Source: DSVZ01 sp964568145 (GTDB lineage Bacteria; Verrucomicrobiota; Verrucomicrobiia; Limisphaerales; J093). From it: DNA of 64,000 bases. Under the pieces are notes generated by a model that had not been told where the DNA came from, searched no databases, and worked only from the letters and a program-made list of their open reading frames with translations. Each line of letters starts with the position of its first letter. Position 1 is the stretch's first letter. The stretch covers positions 62,001 through 126,000 of the forward strand of contig CAZMOZ010000005.1 of the NCBI GenBank assembly GCA_964568145.1, given 5' to 3'. Positions 19,101-27,880 of the stretch are shown one piece after another. Both the position numbers and the translations under genes were made by a program.

Positions 19101-20087
19101 GAGGAGATTGCCGGAGACCGCCACGGAACGCGCACCGCTCAACTCGTTGAATCCCCCCACGCCGTCACGCAGTTCGGCCCGCTTGATGGGATTGTTCGGG
19201 TCGCTGACGTCCACCAGCGTGACAGCGTCGTCGTATGCCGCCGCGATGGCCAGCAGCCCCGGCTTCAAGGCCATGCCGAAGGCACCCGCGAGGTTGGTGA
19301 AGGCGCCGTCTCCATCTCGAAATTGCGAGAGCAGGATGGGCGAAGAAGCATTGGAGATGTCCATCAGCGTCACGCCACCAAATTCGGAGGCCACGGCCAC
19401 CAGGCTGCCCTCGACGGCCAAGGCGACAGCGTTGTAGAGGTTCGTGTAGCCCCCGGCCTGATCCACCTGCACCGAAAGCGGCACGGGATGGAGGAACGGC
19501 TGGCCGGCGGCGATGTGCAAGCCGGCGGCGGGGGCGCTGGTGCCGATTCCCACCAGCCCGTTGGTGTTGACCTGAAGGGCGTTGAGCGGGCTGCCGTCGG
19601 GCGCGCCCAACTGGCTGACCGCCCCGGGGGCAAGCTTGCCCGCGGTGACCGCTCCATCCGCGAGCATGGCACTGGTGACCGTGCCGTTAGGAAGGCTGGC
19701 GGCCGATCCGGCATGGAGGGCATAGGGCGTGGGCGTGATGGGCTGCCGCGGCGAGAGGTTGGTGAACGCCCCGGCGCCAGTGGCGCGCACGGCGATCTCC
19801 AGCCACCGCTCTGCGCCGGTGAACACGCCCGCGCCGAAGTCGAGCGCCACCGTGAACAGGCCGTTGGTCACGCCCACTAGGCTGTTGGTGATCGGGCCGG
19901 CAACGGGGCTGCCCCCGCTGGCGTTCGCGTAAATCGCAAAACGGAGATCGTAAATCCCGTTGGCGGGCTGGCCGCCGTCGGTGAGTTGGCCCTGGTAGGT
20001 GAAGGCCGTGCCTTGGGTAATAGCCACGGTGGCGCTGCCGAGCAAGCTCAACAGCCCGACGAGACCGACGATGGTTTTGGTTTTCAT
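16146..20087 (-). CDS. Large secreted fibre-like protein with YadA-head repeats and S74 intramolecular chaperone
   Basis: Encodes 1,313 residues. A signal peptide (MKTKTIVGLVGLLSLLGSA) is followed by a GTAFTYQGQLTDGG module common in secreted verrucomicrobial proteins. LVIVD-type beta-propeller repeats (VTLVDVSDPNNPIKRAELRDG) span about 215-555. Trimeric-adhesin head-like repeats (TASGDYATAMGSATIASG) lie near 595-655, with a second set (VGGGAWNTASGDLATVSGG) near 970-1070. A Peptidase_S74 chaperone domain with the self-cleavage-type motif SDRAAKENF sits near 1185-1195, and a coiled coil ends the protein. S74 domains trimerise phage tail fibres and some bacterial adhesins and then cleave themselves off. 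The architecture suggests a trimeric surface fibre. A block of about 390 bp is duplicated inside the gene. Confidence 0.85.
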   Translation of the reverse strand: MKTKTIVGLVGLLSLLGSATVAITQGTAFTYQGQLTDGGQPANGIYDLRFAIYANASGGSPVAGPITNSLVGVTNGLFTVALDFGAGVFTGAERWLEIAVRATGAGAFTNLSPRQPITPTPYALHAGSAASLPNGTVTSAMLADGAVTAGKLAPGAVSQLGAPDGSPLNALQVNTNGLVGIGTSAPAAGLHIAAGQPFLHPVPLSVQVDQAGGYTNLYNAVALAVEGSLVAVASEFGGVTLMDISNASSPILLSQFRDGDGAFTNLAGAFGMALKPGLLAIAAAYDDAVTLVDVSDPNNPIKRAELRDGVGGFNELSGARSVAVSGNLLAIAAAKDSAVTLVNIANPAAPVRLAELKDEVSGFTNLSAAAGVALSGNLLAIAAGFDHAVTLVDVSNPANPIKRAELRDGVGGYTGLRGAWSLDFSGPLLAIAAPDDPAVTLVDVSNPAAPVKLGEWRDGVNADFLGTPYSVAFSGTGLLAVTAHTDHALTVFDVSNPAAARIVAVARLGVGGFNHLNGAGAAKFAPGGRLVAAAYGSHAVTVLELATAQAGLSSAGWVGIGTTQPAAPLHVVGNLVVQGAERVELDATLTEWGVATTASGVGSTAMGHYTTASGDYATAMGSATIASGVGSTAMGAITEAAGAGSLAAGYRAKARHPGTFVWADWTEADFASSAANQFNVRATGGVRVDTGAGPGISLSAADTPLITRGWDAFGPTAPASKQGHGRWGLFMENFRLALGIPDNVGGRYFEVAKYSTNGTSTPLMTVNQAGTVTAAGFSGNGAGLTGIIPADNSVTTAKIADGTIVNADIAPTAAIADTKLATIASPGKVANAATTGTRTNTPNTLVLRDAAGDFAAGTITATAFVGGGAGLTSLNASQLTSGTVPDARLGAGVARTQQVWLVGGNSGTTPGTHFLGTSDNQPVEFKVNGQRALRLEPHTNSPNVLGGSPFNVITNGNYGAVIAGGGSSDKPNRVGGNYATVGGGAWNTASGDLATVSGGWYSTSSADLATVGGGAWNTASGTAATVAGGSANTASGAWATVSGGYKNTASGDYSLAAGRHAKANHAGAFVWADSADTDFASTRSNQFNLRATGGVRVDTGSGPGISLSAADTPLITRGWDAFGPTAPAAKQGHGRWGLFMEAFRLALGIPDDVGGRYFEVAKYSTNGTSTPLMTVNQGGTVTATAFNPTSDRAAKENFAPVDCGEVLEKVVALPLARWNFKQEPGVAHLGPVAQDFHAAFGLGADDKHIATVDADGVALAAIQGLNEKAEVRSAKSEAGIRELKAENAALRAELEQLKQLVGALAAQLNGGAQ
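16540..16927 (-). repeat. Intragenic duplication, copy A
   Basis: About 390 bp encoding the block PLITRGWDAFGPTAP ... GRYFEVAKYSTNGTSTPL. It is nearly identical to 17764-18155 in the same gene and orientation, with only scattered substitutions. It precedes the S74 chaperone domain. Confidence 0.85.
17764..18155 (-). repeat. Intragenic duplication, copy B
   Basis: Partner of 16540-16927. Protein differences are minor, for example APASKQGHGRWGLFMEN against APAAKQGHGRWGLFMEA. Probably a module duplication of the fibre, or recent gene conversion. Confidence 0.85.
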
Positions 20088-20923
20088 AAATCGGGTTCCG
20101 CTTGGATGCTGGGGGGTGTTAAGCGAAGGATTGAAAGCCGGACTTCACGGCTTGCGCAGCCGGTAGAACCTGTTGCCGACTGGCGCCGGCTCGGTGAACC
20201 GGAGGCTCGCGCGCTGGTCTGATAGGGCGGCGGAATTTGGGGTCACGAGGCTTCTGACCCTGCGTTGCAAGGTGTAGCCGCCGGTGTAAGCCGGCGGACA
20301 AAGGTTGCCGCCGACGTGAGTCGGCGGACCAACGTCCGGCTGGCTAAAGATACCGCTGACGGGGCAAACCCCGCCCGTGCTCGTGCCCCGCCGTGGCCTC
20401 GGTCCACCAATCCAAGGCAACCAACCCCCTGCCCCTTGCCTGTACAGCGCCGACCGAAGACGGGGCCTCAGCCGCGTCACCAGTCGCTGCGGTTGTCTTC
20501 GCCGTCGCGGGGTCGTGGCACGCCAGATGGCTGGGAAGGCCAAGGAAGCAGGCTGGCAGGCAGGGGCGTTCGCTTGCGCGTATCTTTCCGCCGGCTCCAC
20601 ACCGCGCTGAAGCCAGAAAGCCTCCCGATGGAACTTCACCGGCATGGCTGCTTTAAGGTTGGGTGGAGCCTCCGTTGGCCTTTGTCAGCGTCAATGAAAA
20701 AATCTCAATGAGTCACCGAGTTGATGAATTTGATCTGACCTGTTGCAAGATGAGTTGCGGGGTCTGGCCGGCGTGGGGAAGTCCCAAGCTCAACCCTTCG
20801 GCGCCGCGGCCGTGACGGGCTGCGGTAACTCCCGTCTCCCGAAACTCCGGCCACCGGACCCCGGGTGCCGGACCCTGGCCCGCGGTGGACGTTGGGGGCC
20901 GCGGGTGCCACACTGCCTGCGTT
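20088..20923. other. Long spacer with a gene relic and two GC-rich hairpins
   Basis: No complete gene was found in this 836 bp stretch. On the minus strand at about 20145-20220 a frame reads SLRFTEPAPVGNRFYRLRKP then stop. That matches the C-terminal tail of secreted proteins of this bacterium, but no body precedes it, so it is probably a relic. Hairpins at 20278-20297 and 20308-20327 are listed separately. The remainder looks non-coding. Confidence 0.55.
20278..20327. repeat. Tandem pair of GC-rich palindromes
   Basis: CCGCCGGTGTAAGCCGGCGG (20278-20297) and CCGCCGACGTGAGTCGGCGG (20308-20327) are near-perfect hairpins 10 bp apart and similar to each other, like a small REP/BIME unit. No T-run follows either, so a terminator is less likely. 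Confidence 0.6.
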
Positions 20924-22624
20924 ATGAGTCTGAATCGTCGCGCCTTTCTCCGTGGCCTGGCCGCCGGTACCGTGGGCGGCCCGCTGGTGTTTCAACGTCC
21001 CGTTACGGCCGCCATCGGCCGCGAACTGGCTGCGGAGCTGGTGATCATCGGTGGCGGGACGGGCGGGTGCGCTGCCGCCCTGGCCGCCTGTCGGGCCGGG
21101 CTGCGGGTGGTGTTGACCGAGGAAACGGACTGGCTCGGCGGGCAACTGACCGCCCAAGCCGTGCCGCCGGACGAGCATCCGTGGATCGAGAGTTTCGGCT
21201 GCACCCGCAGCTACCGCGAGTTCCGCGACCTGGTGCGCGCCTTTTACCGCGAGCGCTATCCGCTCACCCCCGAGGCCCGCGCCCAACGCCACCTCAACCC
21301 CGGCAACGGCTGGGTCTCGCGGCTCTGCCACGAGCCCCGCGTCGCCCTGGCCGTGCTGGACCAGATGCTCGCGCCGCACCTCAGCAGCGGCCGGTTGACC
21401 GTGCTGCTCGAACACGTCCCCGTGGCGGCGGAGACCGACGGCGACCGCGTCCGCGCCGTGCAGGTGGAAGACCGCCGCACCGGCCGGCGCCGCGTGCTGA
21501 GTGCGCCGCTGTTCGCGGACGCCACCGAACTGGGCGACCTGCTGCCGTTGACGCGCACCGAGTACGTGATCGGCGCCGAAGCACAGCGCGAGACCGGCGA
21601 GCCGCACGCCCCCGCCGAGCCCGAGCCGGGCAACCAGCAGGCGTTCACCTGCTGCTTCGCGGTGGATCACCTCGCGGGCGAGGATCACACCCTCGAGCGG
21701 CCGGCGGAGTACGACTTCTGGCGCGAGTACATGCCGGAGTTGTCGCCGCCGTGGCCGGGACGGCTGCTGAGCTGGAAGACCAGCCATCCGATCACCCTCG
21801 AGCCGCGCGAACTGCCGTTCGATCCCACGCTGAAGGTGACCGGCCCGAACCTGTGGACCTACCGGCGCATCGCCGACGCCGCGAACTACGCGCCGGGCAC
21901 GTACCGCAGCGGCATCTCGCTCATCAACTGGCCTCAAAACGACTACTGGCTGGCGCCGTTGCTGGACGTGCCGCCGGCGGAACAGGCCCGCCACGTGGCG
22001 CGCGCCAAACAGCTCAGCCTGTCGCTGCTGTACTGGATGCAAACCGCGGCGCCGCGGCCCGACGGCGGCGCTGGCTGGAAGGGCTTGCGGCTGCGGGCGG
22101 ACGTGGTGGGCACGACTGACGGCCTCGCCAAGGCACCGTACATCCGCGAGGCGCGCCGACTCCGCGCCGAGTTCACCGTGACCGAGCGGCACATCGGCAC
22201 CGAAGCGAGGCTGGCGGCCACCGGCCGATCACGCGACGAGGTCACAGCGGAGCCGTTCGCGGACAGCGTGGGCGTGGGCGCGTACCGGATCGATCTGCAC
22301 CCCACCACCGGCGGGAAAAATTACCTCGACCTCAGTTGCCTGCCCTTCCAAATCCCGCTGGGCGCCCTGTTGCCGCGGCGGGTGGAAAACCTTCTGGCCG
22401 CTGCCAAGAACATCGGCACCACCCACATCACAAACGGGGCGTACCGCCTGCATCCGGTGGAATGGAACATCGGCGAGGCGGCTGGTGCGCTGGCGGCGTT
22501 CTGCTGTGCCCGCCGCGCCGCGCCGCGCCAGGTCCGCAACACCCCCAAGCTGCTGGCCGAGTTTCAGCAGGCGCTGCGCCAGCAGGGTTTCGAGCTGGAA
22601 TGGCCGCGCGTGCGGCCGCTTTGA
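20924..22624 (+). CDS. FAD-dependent oxidoreductase, Tat-exported (FAD_oxidored family)
   Basis: Encodes 566 residues. The start at 20924 gives a twin-arginine-type leader, MSLNRRAFLRGLAAGTVGG. The FAD dinucleotide-binding motif ELVIIGGGTGGCAAALAA is followed by TEETDWLGGQLTAQ, typical of the FAD_oxidored (PF12831) family. A second nucleotide-fold strand, LFADATELGDLLPL, lies about 200 residues in, and near the end AAKNIGTTHITNGAYRLHP closes the FAD site. Proteins of this kind are abundant in Planctomycetes and Verrucomicrobia and rarely characterised; the substrate, perhaps a sugar derivative, is unknown. It is convergent with the FucP gene, 47 bp apart. Confidence 0.88.
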   Translation: MSLNRRAFLRGLAAGTVGGPLVFQRPVTAAIGRELAAELVIIGGGTGGCAAALAACRAGLRVVLTEETDWLGGQLTAQAVPPDEHPWIESFGCTRSYREFRDLVRAFYRERYPLTPEARAQRHLNPGNGWVSRLCHEPRVALAVLDQMLAPHLSSGRLTVLLEHVPVAAETDGDRVRAVQVEDRRTGRRRVLSAPLFADATELGDLLPLTRTEYVIGAEAQRETGEPHAPAEPEPGNQQAFTCCFAVDHLAGEDHTLERPAEYDFWREYMPELSPPWPGRLLSWKTSHPITLEPRELPFDPTLKVTGPNLWTYRRIADAANYAPGTYRSGISLINWPQNDYWLAPLLDVPPAEQARHVARAKQLSLSLLYWMQTAAPRPDGGAGWKGLRLRADVVGTTDGLAKAPYIREARRLRAEFTVTERHIGTEARLAATGRSRDEVTAEPFADSVGVGAYRIDLHPTTGGKNYLDLSCLPFQIPLGALLPRRVENLLAAAKNIGTTHITNGAYRLHPVEWNIGEAAGALAAFCCARRAAPRQVRNTPKLLAEFQQALRQQGFELEWPRVRPL

Positions 22625-22671
22625 TCGGCGGCGGTGCGCACCTTGACCCGTGCGACGGCCATCGTCCCGGC

Positions 22672-24393
22672 TCAATGTCCGCTGGTGAGTTTGACGCGGT
22701 TGAGCGACTCCGCCTTGCTCAGCCGCGGCCAGGCGTAGCCGTAAAACGCCACGAACGCGAAGCAGCCCAACGGCACGATGAAAGCCCGCGACATGTCGTA
22801 CACGTCCGCCACGTAACCCATCAGCTTGGGCAGGATGGCCCCGCCCATGATCGCCATCACGATGAAGGCCGAGGCTTTCTTGGCGCGGACGCCCAGGCCG
22901 TTGATGCCCAGCGCGAAGATGGTCGGGAACATGATGGACATGAAGAAGTAGCTCAGAAACACGCCGGCCACCGAGAACCACCCCAGCTTGCCGAAGACCA
23001 GCAGGCAGACCAGCACGTTGATCACGCCGTAGGTGCCCAGCATCACGTGCGCCGGAAACCGCTTCAGCAACAGCGCGCCGGTGAAGCGGCCGAGCAGGAA
23101 GCAGATGAACCCCACCGACGCCAGCGTGGCGGCACCTTGATCGCTGATGTGCAGCGCACCGTCGCGGTAGCCCAGGTGCGCCGGAAAGGCGTCGCGCAGC
23201 AGCATCCGGTTCAAGCGGAACCGGTCCGCACCCCGCGGGTCGCCCGCCAGGAACCGCCGCGTCTCCTCGCTGAGCGGGACGCCGCTGAAGCGCTGCGCGT
23301 CATACAGCCGCGCCGCGGAATTCTTCGGCGCCGCCTCTTCGGACACAATCTTGTTCAGGTCCTGCACCACGCCGATGCGCAGCCGCGTCGGCACAGGCGC
23401 CGGCGGCTCGTAATGGTCCAGGGCCGCGGCGGTGTTGGGGTGAAGCTGGCTGCGTACAAACGCGGCGACCGGCTCCGACGGGCTCTTCAGCTTCGCCAGG
23501 AAGCCCGGGAGTTCCCGCACTTCCTTCGCCCCGTAGGTCGTTTTCACCTCGACCAGCCGCTTGACTACGCCGGCATTGGCGGACGCCGGGATGTCCGGCA
23601 CCTGCGAGGTCATGTAATTGATGAAGAAGCTGAAGATGCCCGCCTGCGCCGCCACGTACAGGAACTGCGCCGCCACCGCGAGCACGAAATGCGGATGGGT
23701 CCAGATGGAATGCGAGACGTTCGGCGTGGCGTCGTCGAGGTGGTAATCATCCTCGGTCTTCACGTCCGGCACGTTGGCGAAGAAGAAGATCACCGCGAGG
23801 AGGATGACCACCACCGCCACGCCGGCGTAAGGAATCCAGAGCGTCTCGGCCCCGGTGCTGCGGCCGGCGGCGTCCTTGCCGTAAAAGAACAACCCGCCGG
23901 CGATCGGGCCGAAGATCCAGCCGATGCCGTTGCAGGACTGGGCGAGGTTGATACGCGCGGCGGCGTACCGCTTGTGGCCGAGCACCGTCGTGTACGGGTT
24001 GGCAATCGTTTCCAGGAACGTCAGCCCCGCGGCGATCAGGCAGACGCCCAGCAGGAACGCCCAGAACTTGGCGATGTGCGTCGCCGGGATGAACCACAAC
24101 CCGCCCGCCGCCACCATCAGCAGACCGGCGATGATGCCACCCTTGTAGCCCAGCTTGATGGCGAGCCAGCCGGCCGGCAGCGCCATGAGGAAATAGCCCA
24201 GGTAGTGCGCGAACTGCACCCAGGCCGACTGTGCCAGTGTGAGGTTCAGCTCCTGCTGGAAGTGCTTGTCCATCACGTCAATCATCCCGTTGCAGAACCC
24301 CCACAACAGAAACAGGGAGCTGACGAGGGCGAACGTGACGGCCACATTCCGGCCGTCGGGCAGGATGAACATGCGGGGTTTGTCGGTGCTCAT
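22672..24393 (-). CDS. fucP: L-fucose:H+ symporter-like permease (FucP family) with large loop insertion
   Basis: Encodes 573 residues from ATG 24393; family members usually have about 430-440. The N-terminal half has the FucP features FALVSSLFLLWGFCNGMIDV (21-40), FAHYLGYFLMALPAGWLAIK (61-80) and ETIANPYTTVLG (128-139). The C-terminal half resumes with GFICFLLGRFTGALLLKRFP. Between them, about residues 268-415, lies a hydrophilic insertion of roughly 150 residues (ELPGFLAKLKSPSEPVAAF, PPAPVPTRLRIGVVQDLNK). It replaces the short loop after FFINYMTSQVPDI. The transporter would import fucose or a related sugar by proton symport; the fucosidase at 13862-15361 is a likely supplier. Confidence 0.88.
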   Translation of the reverse strand: MSTDKPRMFILPDGRNVAVTFALVSSLFLLWGFCNGMIDVMDKHFQQELNLTLAQSAWVQFAHYLGYFLMALPAGWLAIKLGYKGGIIAGLLMVAAGGLWFIPATHIAKFWAFLLGVCLIAAGLTFLETIANPYTTVLGHKRYAAARINLAQSCNGIGWIFGPIAGGLFFYGKDAAGRSTGAETLWIPYAGVAVVVILLAVIFFFANVPDVKTEDDYHLDDATPNVSHSIWTHPHFVLAVAAQFLYVAAQAGIFSFFINYMTSQVPDIPASANAGVVKRLVEVKTTYGAKEVRELPGFLAKLKSPSEPVAAFVRSQLHPNTAAALDHYEPPAPVPTRLRIGVVQDLNKIVSEEAAPKNSAARLYDAQRFSGVPLSEETRRFLAGDPRGADRFRLNRMLLRDAFPAHLGYRDGALHISDQGAATLASVGFICFLLGRFTGALLLKRFPAHVMLGTYGVINVLVCLLVFGKLGWFSVAGVFLSYFFMSIMFPTIFALGINGLGVRAKKASAFIVMAIMGGAILPKLMGYVADVYDMSRAFIVPLGCFAFVAFYGYAWPRLSKAESLNRVKLTSGH

Positions 24394-24589
24394 GGTGCTT
24401 GGGAAAATGCTCCGGGCGGCGCGAGATCGGCTCAAGCCCTGAAGGCTGGCATCGCCTTCGACGGCGGCCCAGGCCGCGTGGCATTGCGTTCAGCCACCGG
24501 CTGGAAGGCGGGGAAGACGATCATTGGCCGCGATAGATACGGAACCGCCGGCGGGCGTCAAGTTTGATGACGGGCTGCTCCCACCCGCT
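24394..24589. other. Upstream region of fucP
   Basis: About 200 bp with no recognised gene, operator or RNA. The MITE-like element begins at its right end. Confidence 0.4.
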
Positions 24590-24816
24590 GGCGCATCTCA
24601 CCTTTTTACAGCCGGTGGAAACGGCCGGACGCCGTCTGGGTAGTACCTTGGCTGCCGTAAAGGGCGGCATCCTGCCGCCCGGAACCTGCGACGGAGAACC
24701 CGCCCCTCGGATGCCACCCGCGCCCCGCCACCGGGCTGCAAGCCCGGCTCCACGGCCGGCTGGAAGCCGGCCGCCACCCCGGCAGGCGACACGCCCGCAC
24801 GAAATTGAGATGCGCC
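24590..24816 (+). mobile_element. MITE-like non-coding element, copy 1
   Basis: A 227 bp unit bounded by perfect 11 bp terminal inverted repeats, GGCGCATCTCA at 24590-24600 and TGAGATGCGCC at 24806-24816. Inside are several palindromic words (GGGCTGCAAGCCC, GGCCGGCTGGAAGCCGGCC) and no convincing ORF. A second copy in the same orientation is at 59394-59626, similar along its whole length. No clear target-site duplication was found. This fits a non-autonomous transposable element or structured dispersed repeat. Confidence 0.7.
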
Positions 24817-25114
24817 CCCGCCACGCTGGCGCGGAGAGCCCGCCGGAGAGAGGCGAACCCTCATGATGCCAGGTCGGCAGCCGGCCTCTACCGCGCCAGC
24901 CGGTGGAAGTATGGACCGCCTTCAAAGGGCAGCCGGTATTGGAACCGGTCGCCCGCAAAGGTCGGTGGGCTGGCCAGCTTCCCACCGAAACTCCGAAACT
25001 GCGAAACTCCGAAACTCCGGCCGTCCGCCCCACACTCCCCGCTTGACCCTCCCAGCCGGTTCCGCCATAGCCTCTACGCGTTTGCGGAACTTTGGGGTAT
25101 CGAGGGTTTAACCC
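24817..25114. repeat. Spacer with GAAACTCC iterations
   Basis: Contains a run of four to five near-identical units CCGAAACT(C/G) at about 24985-25020, of the same style as the TCCGAAA repeats elsewhere. No gene recognised. Confidence 0.6.
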
Positions 25115-25517
25115 GTGAACCACAGCGAATTCGTCAGCTTCCTCTGGGGTGTCGCCGACCTCATCCGCGACACCTTCAAGCGCGGCAAGTACCAGGACGT
25201 CATCCTGCCGCTCACGGTGTTGCGCCGCCTTGATTGCGTCCTGGCGCCGACCAAGGACAAGGTCCTTCAAACTCAGGCGCGCCTCAAGGGCAGGATGGAG
25301 AACCTCGAGGCGCAACTGTGCAAAGCCACCGGCCTGGCCTTTTTACAACACCTCGCGGTACGACTTCGACAAGCTCCTGGCCGACGCCCCGCACCTGGCC
25401 GCCAACCTGCGCAACTACATCGCCGACTTCAGCCCGAACATTCGCGAGGGGCAGCCGACCGCTTTCCTCAACCTCGTGGCTTGCCGATGGCCCGCCGCCT
25501 TCTGGCCCTCCCGATGA
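25115..25517 (+). pseudogene. Truncated, frameshifted type I methyltransferase subunit (HsdM N-terminus)
   Basis: From ATG 25115 the product begins MNHSEFVSFLWGVADLIRDT and FKRGKYQDVILPLTVLRRLD, the typical HsdM N-terminal helical domain. At a T-run (25340-25344) the frame changes: GLAF continues as YNTSRYDFDKLLADAPHLAA and NYIADFSPNIRE in the +1 frame, still HsdM-like. It then departs from the family (GQPTAFLNLVACRW) and stops at 25517. The SAM-binding and NPPY catalytic regions are absent, so only about 115 of roughly 500 residues remain. It cannot methylate DNA. Confidence 0.85.
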
Positions 25518-25546
25518 ACCGTGGTCCGCAGCCTATCCCGCCTACC

Positions 25547-27417
25547 ATGATCAGCGCCAGCTTCGACAGCACCAAGACCTCCCTCCACGACCTGCTCGTC
25601 CGCGCCGACCAGGGTCGGCTCCAGCTCCCCGACTTCCAGCGCGGTTGGGTCTGGGACGACGAGCGCATCCGCAGCCTCCTGGCCAGCGTCTCGGTCTCGT
25701 TCCCCATCGGCGCCGTCATGCTCCTGCAGAGCGGCGGGGAACACGTCCGCTTCAAGCCCCGCCCCCTTGCCGGCACCCATCCCCGCCTGCGCGAGGTCGC
25801 CCCCGAGACGCTCATCCTCGACGGCCAGCAGCGCCTGACCTCCCTCTACCAGGCCCTGATGAGCACCGCGGCTGTCGAGACCAAGGACGCCAAGAGCCAG
25901 CCCATCCGCCGCTGGTACTACCTGGACATGAAAAAGGCTGTCGCCAACGACAACGACCGCGAGGACGCCGTGCTGAGCATCCCTGAGGACCGCCGGCTCA
26001 AGGCCTTCGGCGGCGAGATCGTGCTGGACGTCACCACGCCGGAGCGCGAGTACGCCGCGGACCTCTTCCCGGTCAACCAGGTCTTCCGCAGCGCCGACTG
26101 GCGCTAGGCCTACAGCGAGCACGGGAACTTCGACCGCGACAAGATGCGCCTCTTCAACGAGTTCGAGCGCGAAGTCATCAAGCGCTTCGAGCAGTACCAA
26201 CTGCCGGTCATCGAACTCAAACGCGAAACGCCCAAGGAGGCCGTCTGCCTGGTCTTCGAACGCGTCAACACCGGCGGCGTCGCCCTCAATGTCTTCGAGC
26301 TCCTGACCGCCACTTTCGCTGCGGACGACTTCCCGCTTCGCGACGACTGGAACAAGTGCGAGCAGCGGCTGAAGAGCCAGCGCCCGGTCCTGCGCAGCCT
26401 CCAGAGCGACGATTTCCTCCAGGCCATCGCCCTGCTCGTCACCCAGGAGCGCCGTCGCGCCGACCTCGCCCGGGCCATCCCCGCCCACGAGGTGGCCGGC
26501 ATCAGTTGCAAGCGCAAAGACATCCTCAGGCTCGAAGTGGCCGACTGGCAGCGCCTGGCGGACCTGGTCGAGGAAGGCTTCGCCCGCGCCGCCCGCTTCC
26601 TGCACGGCCAGAAAATCTTCAAGGCCCGCGATCTGCCCTACCGCGCACAGCTTGTCCCCCTGGCCGCGATCCTCGTGGACCTCGGCCCGGATGGCGAGAC
26701 CGAGGGCGCCCGGCAGAAGCTCGCCCGCTGGTACTGGTGCGGCGTGCTGGGCGAACTCTACGGCAGCGCCACCGAGACGCGCTTTGCCCGCGACCTGCCC
26801 GAGGTCGTCGCCTGGGTGCGCGGCGAAGCGGTCGAGCCGATCACGGTCCGGGAGTCGAGCTTCCAGGCGAACCGCCTGCTCACCCTGCGCACCCGCAACA
26901 GCGCGGCCTACAAGGGCCTCTATGCCCTGCTCATGCGCGACGGCGCGCGCGACTTCCGCACCGGCGAACCCATCGAGGACCAGACCTTCTTCGATGACAA
27001 GGTGGACATCCACCACCTCTTCCCCAAGCGATGGTGCAGGGCCGCCGACCTCCCCGCCGCCATCTACCACAGCGTCATCAACAACCCCCCCTGGCCGCCC
27101 GCACCAACCGCCAGATCGGCGGCCGCGCGCCGTCGGAGTACCAGCCCGCCGTGGAGAAAGCGGCCGGTGTGGATGCAGCGCGGCTGGACGAAATCCTGCG
27201 CTCGCACTGCGTCGAGCCCGCCCTGCTGCGCGGCGATGACTTCTGGGCCTTCTTTGCCGAGCGCGCCGAGGCGCTGCTCCAACGCATCGAGGCGGCCACC
27301 GGCAAGGACATCCCGCGCGAGCCGGCGCTGTTCCAGCCCGGCGCCCCCCTGCCCGCCGGCGACGAAGAAATCGAAGACGCCGAGGAGTCCGAAGGCCCCG
27401 AGGAACCCGAGCCGTGA
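25547..27417 (+). pseudogene. GmrSD-type DUF262 restriction protein, broken by TAG and frameshift
   Basis: From ATG 25547 the protein reads MISASFDSTKTSLHDLLVRA, then LQLPDFQRGWVWDDERI and LILDGQQRLTSLYQAL. The D-G-Q-Q-R motif marks the DUF262 nucleotide-hydrolysing domain of GmrSD-like enzymes, which cut modified phage DNA. The frame is interrupted by TAG at 26105-26107 (SADWR-stop-AYSEHGNF) and resumes. An HNH-like VDIHHLFPKRW of the DUF1524 type appears near the end. At a C-run (27085-27091) one base is missing: the tail continues in another frame (NRQIGGRAPSEYQPAVEKAA) to TGA at 27415-27417. With both corrected it would be about 623 residues. A remnant hsdM lies just upstream, so this was a defence island. 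Confidence 0.85.
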
Positions 27418-27880
27418 AGCGGCTCCCCCTCTCGTCGGCCGCGTGGCCGCGCCGCTTGCGCTACCAACCCAGGTAACTGGCAGAAGACTGCCGCACCCCA
27501 GGACGCGGGCGTGCAGAAAGGCCTCCCTGCTGCAGGCGGCATCTGGTTAACTGCGCCGGTACGCTGCCGGATGGACCATCGCTGACCACGTCGGATTTCG
27601 GTTTTCGGATTCTAGAAAGACCGGGCGCTGCGAGCCCGAGTTCCCCTCTGCCGCCGGGCTGGTAACCCGTCGGAACGGGCAAATGGCCCGATCCACCCGG
27701 CCCTGCTGCTGTAGCGGAGATTTCTAGGCGGCCGGTGGCCGGGGCATCCTGCCCTGCATCAGGCGCGCGTTGAGCAGGCCAGAGGCCTGCACCACAAATG
27801 AAATCCGAAATCCGAAGGTCAAAGGCGTGGCGGGGCCAATCCGCAATCGTCAATCGGCCATCGCCAATTCTCCGGCCGAC
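27418..27880. repeat. Spacer with degenerate repeats between GmrSD relic and feo operon
   Basis: 463 bp without a recognised gene. It includes TCGGATTTCGGTTTTCGGATTC at about 27590-27613 and GAAATCCGAAATCCGAAGG at about 27800-27818, plus GC-rich imperfect palindromes near 27650-27780. This is similar in style to the other repeat-rich spacers. No terminator for the feo operon stands out. Confidence 0.6.

Noticed and set aside
20145..20645. 166-codon minus-strand frame ending FYRLRKP
   Set aside because: Only the last 25 or so residues look like protein; the rest is hairpin and spacer sequence. Kept as a relic within the spacer entry.
22336..24567. 743-codon open frame on the plus strand
   Set aside because: Lies over the end of the FAD oxidoreductase and antisense to fucP; His/Arg/Gln-rich with no domain.
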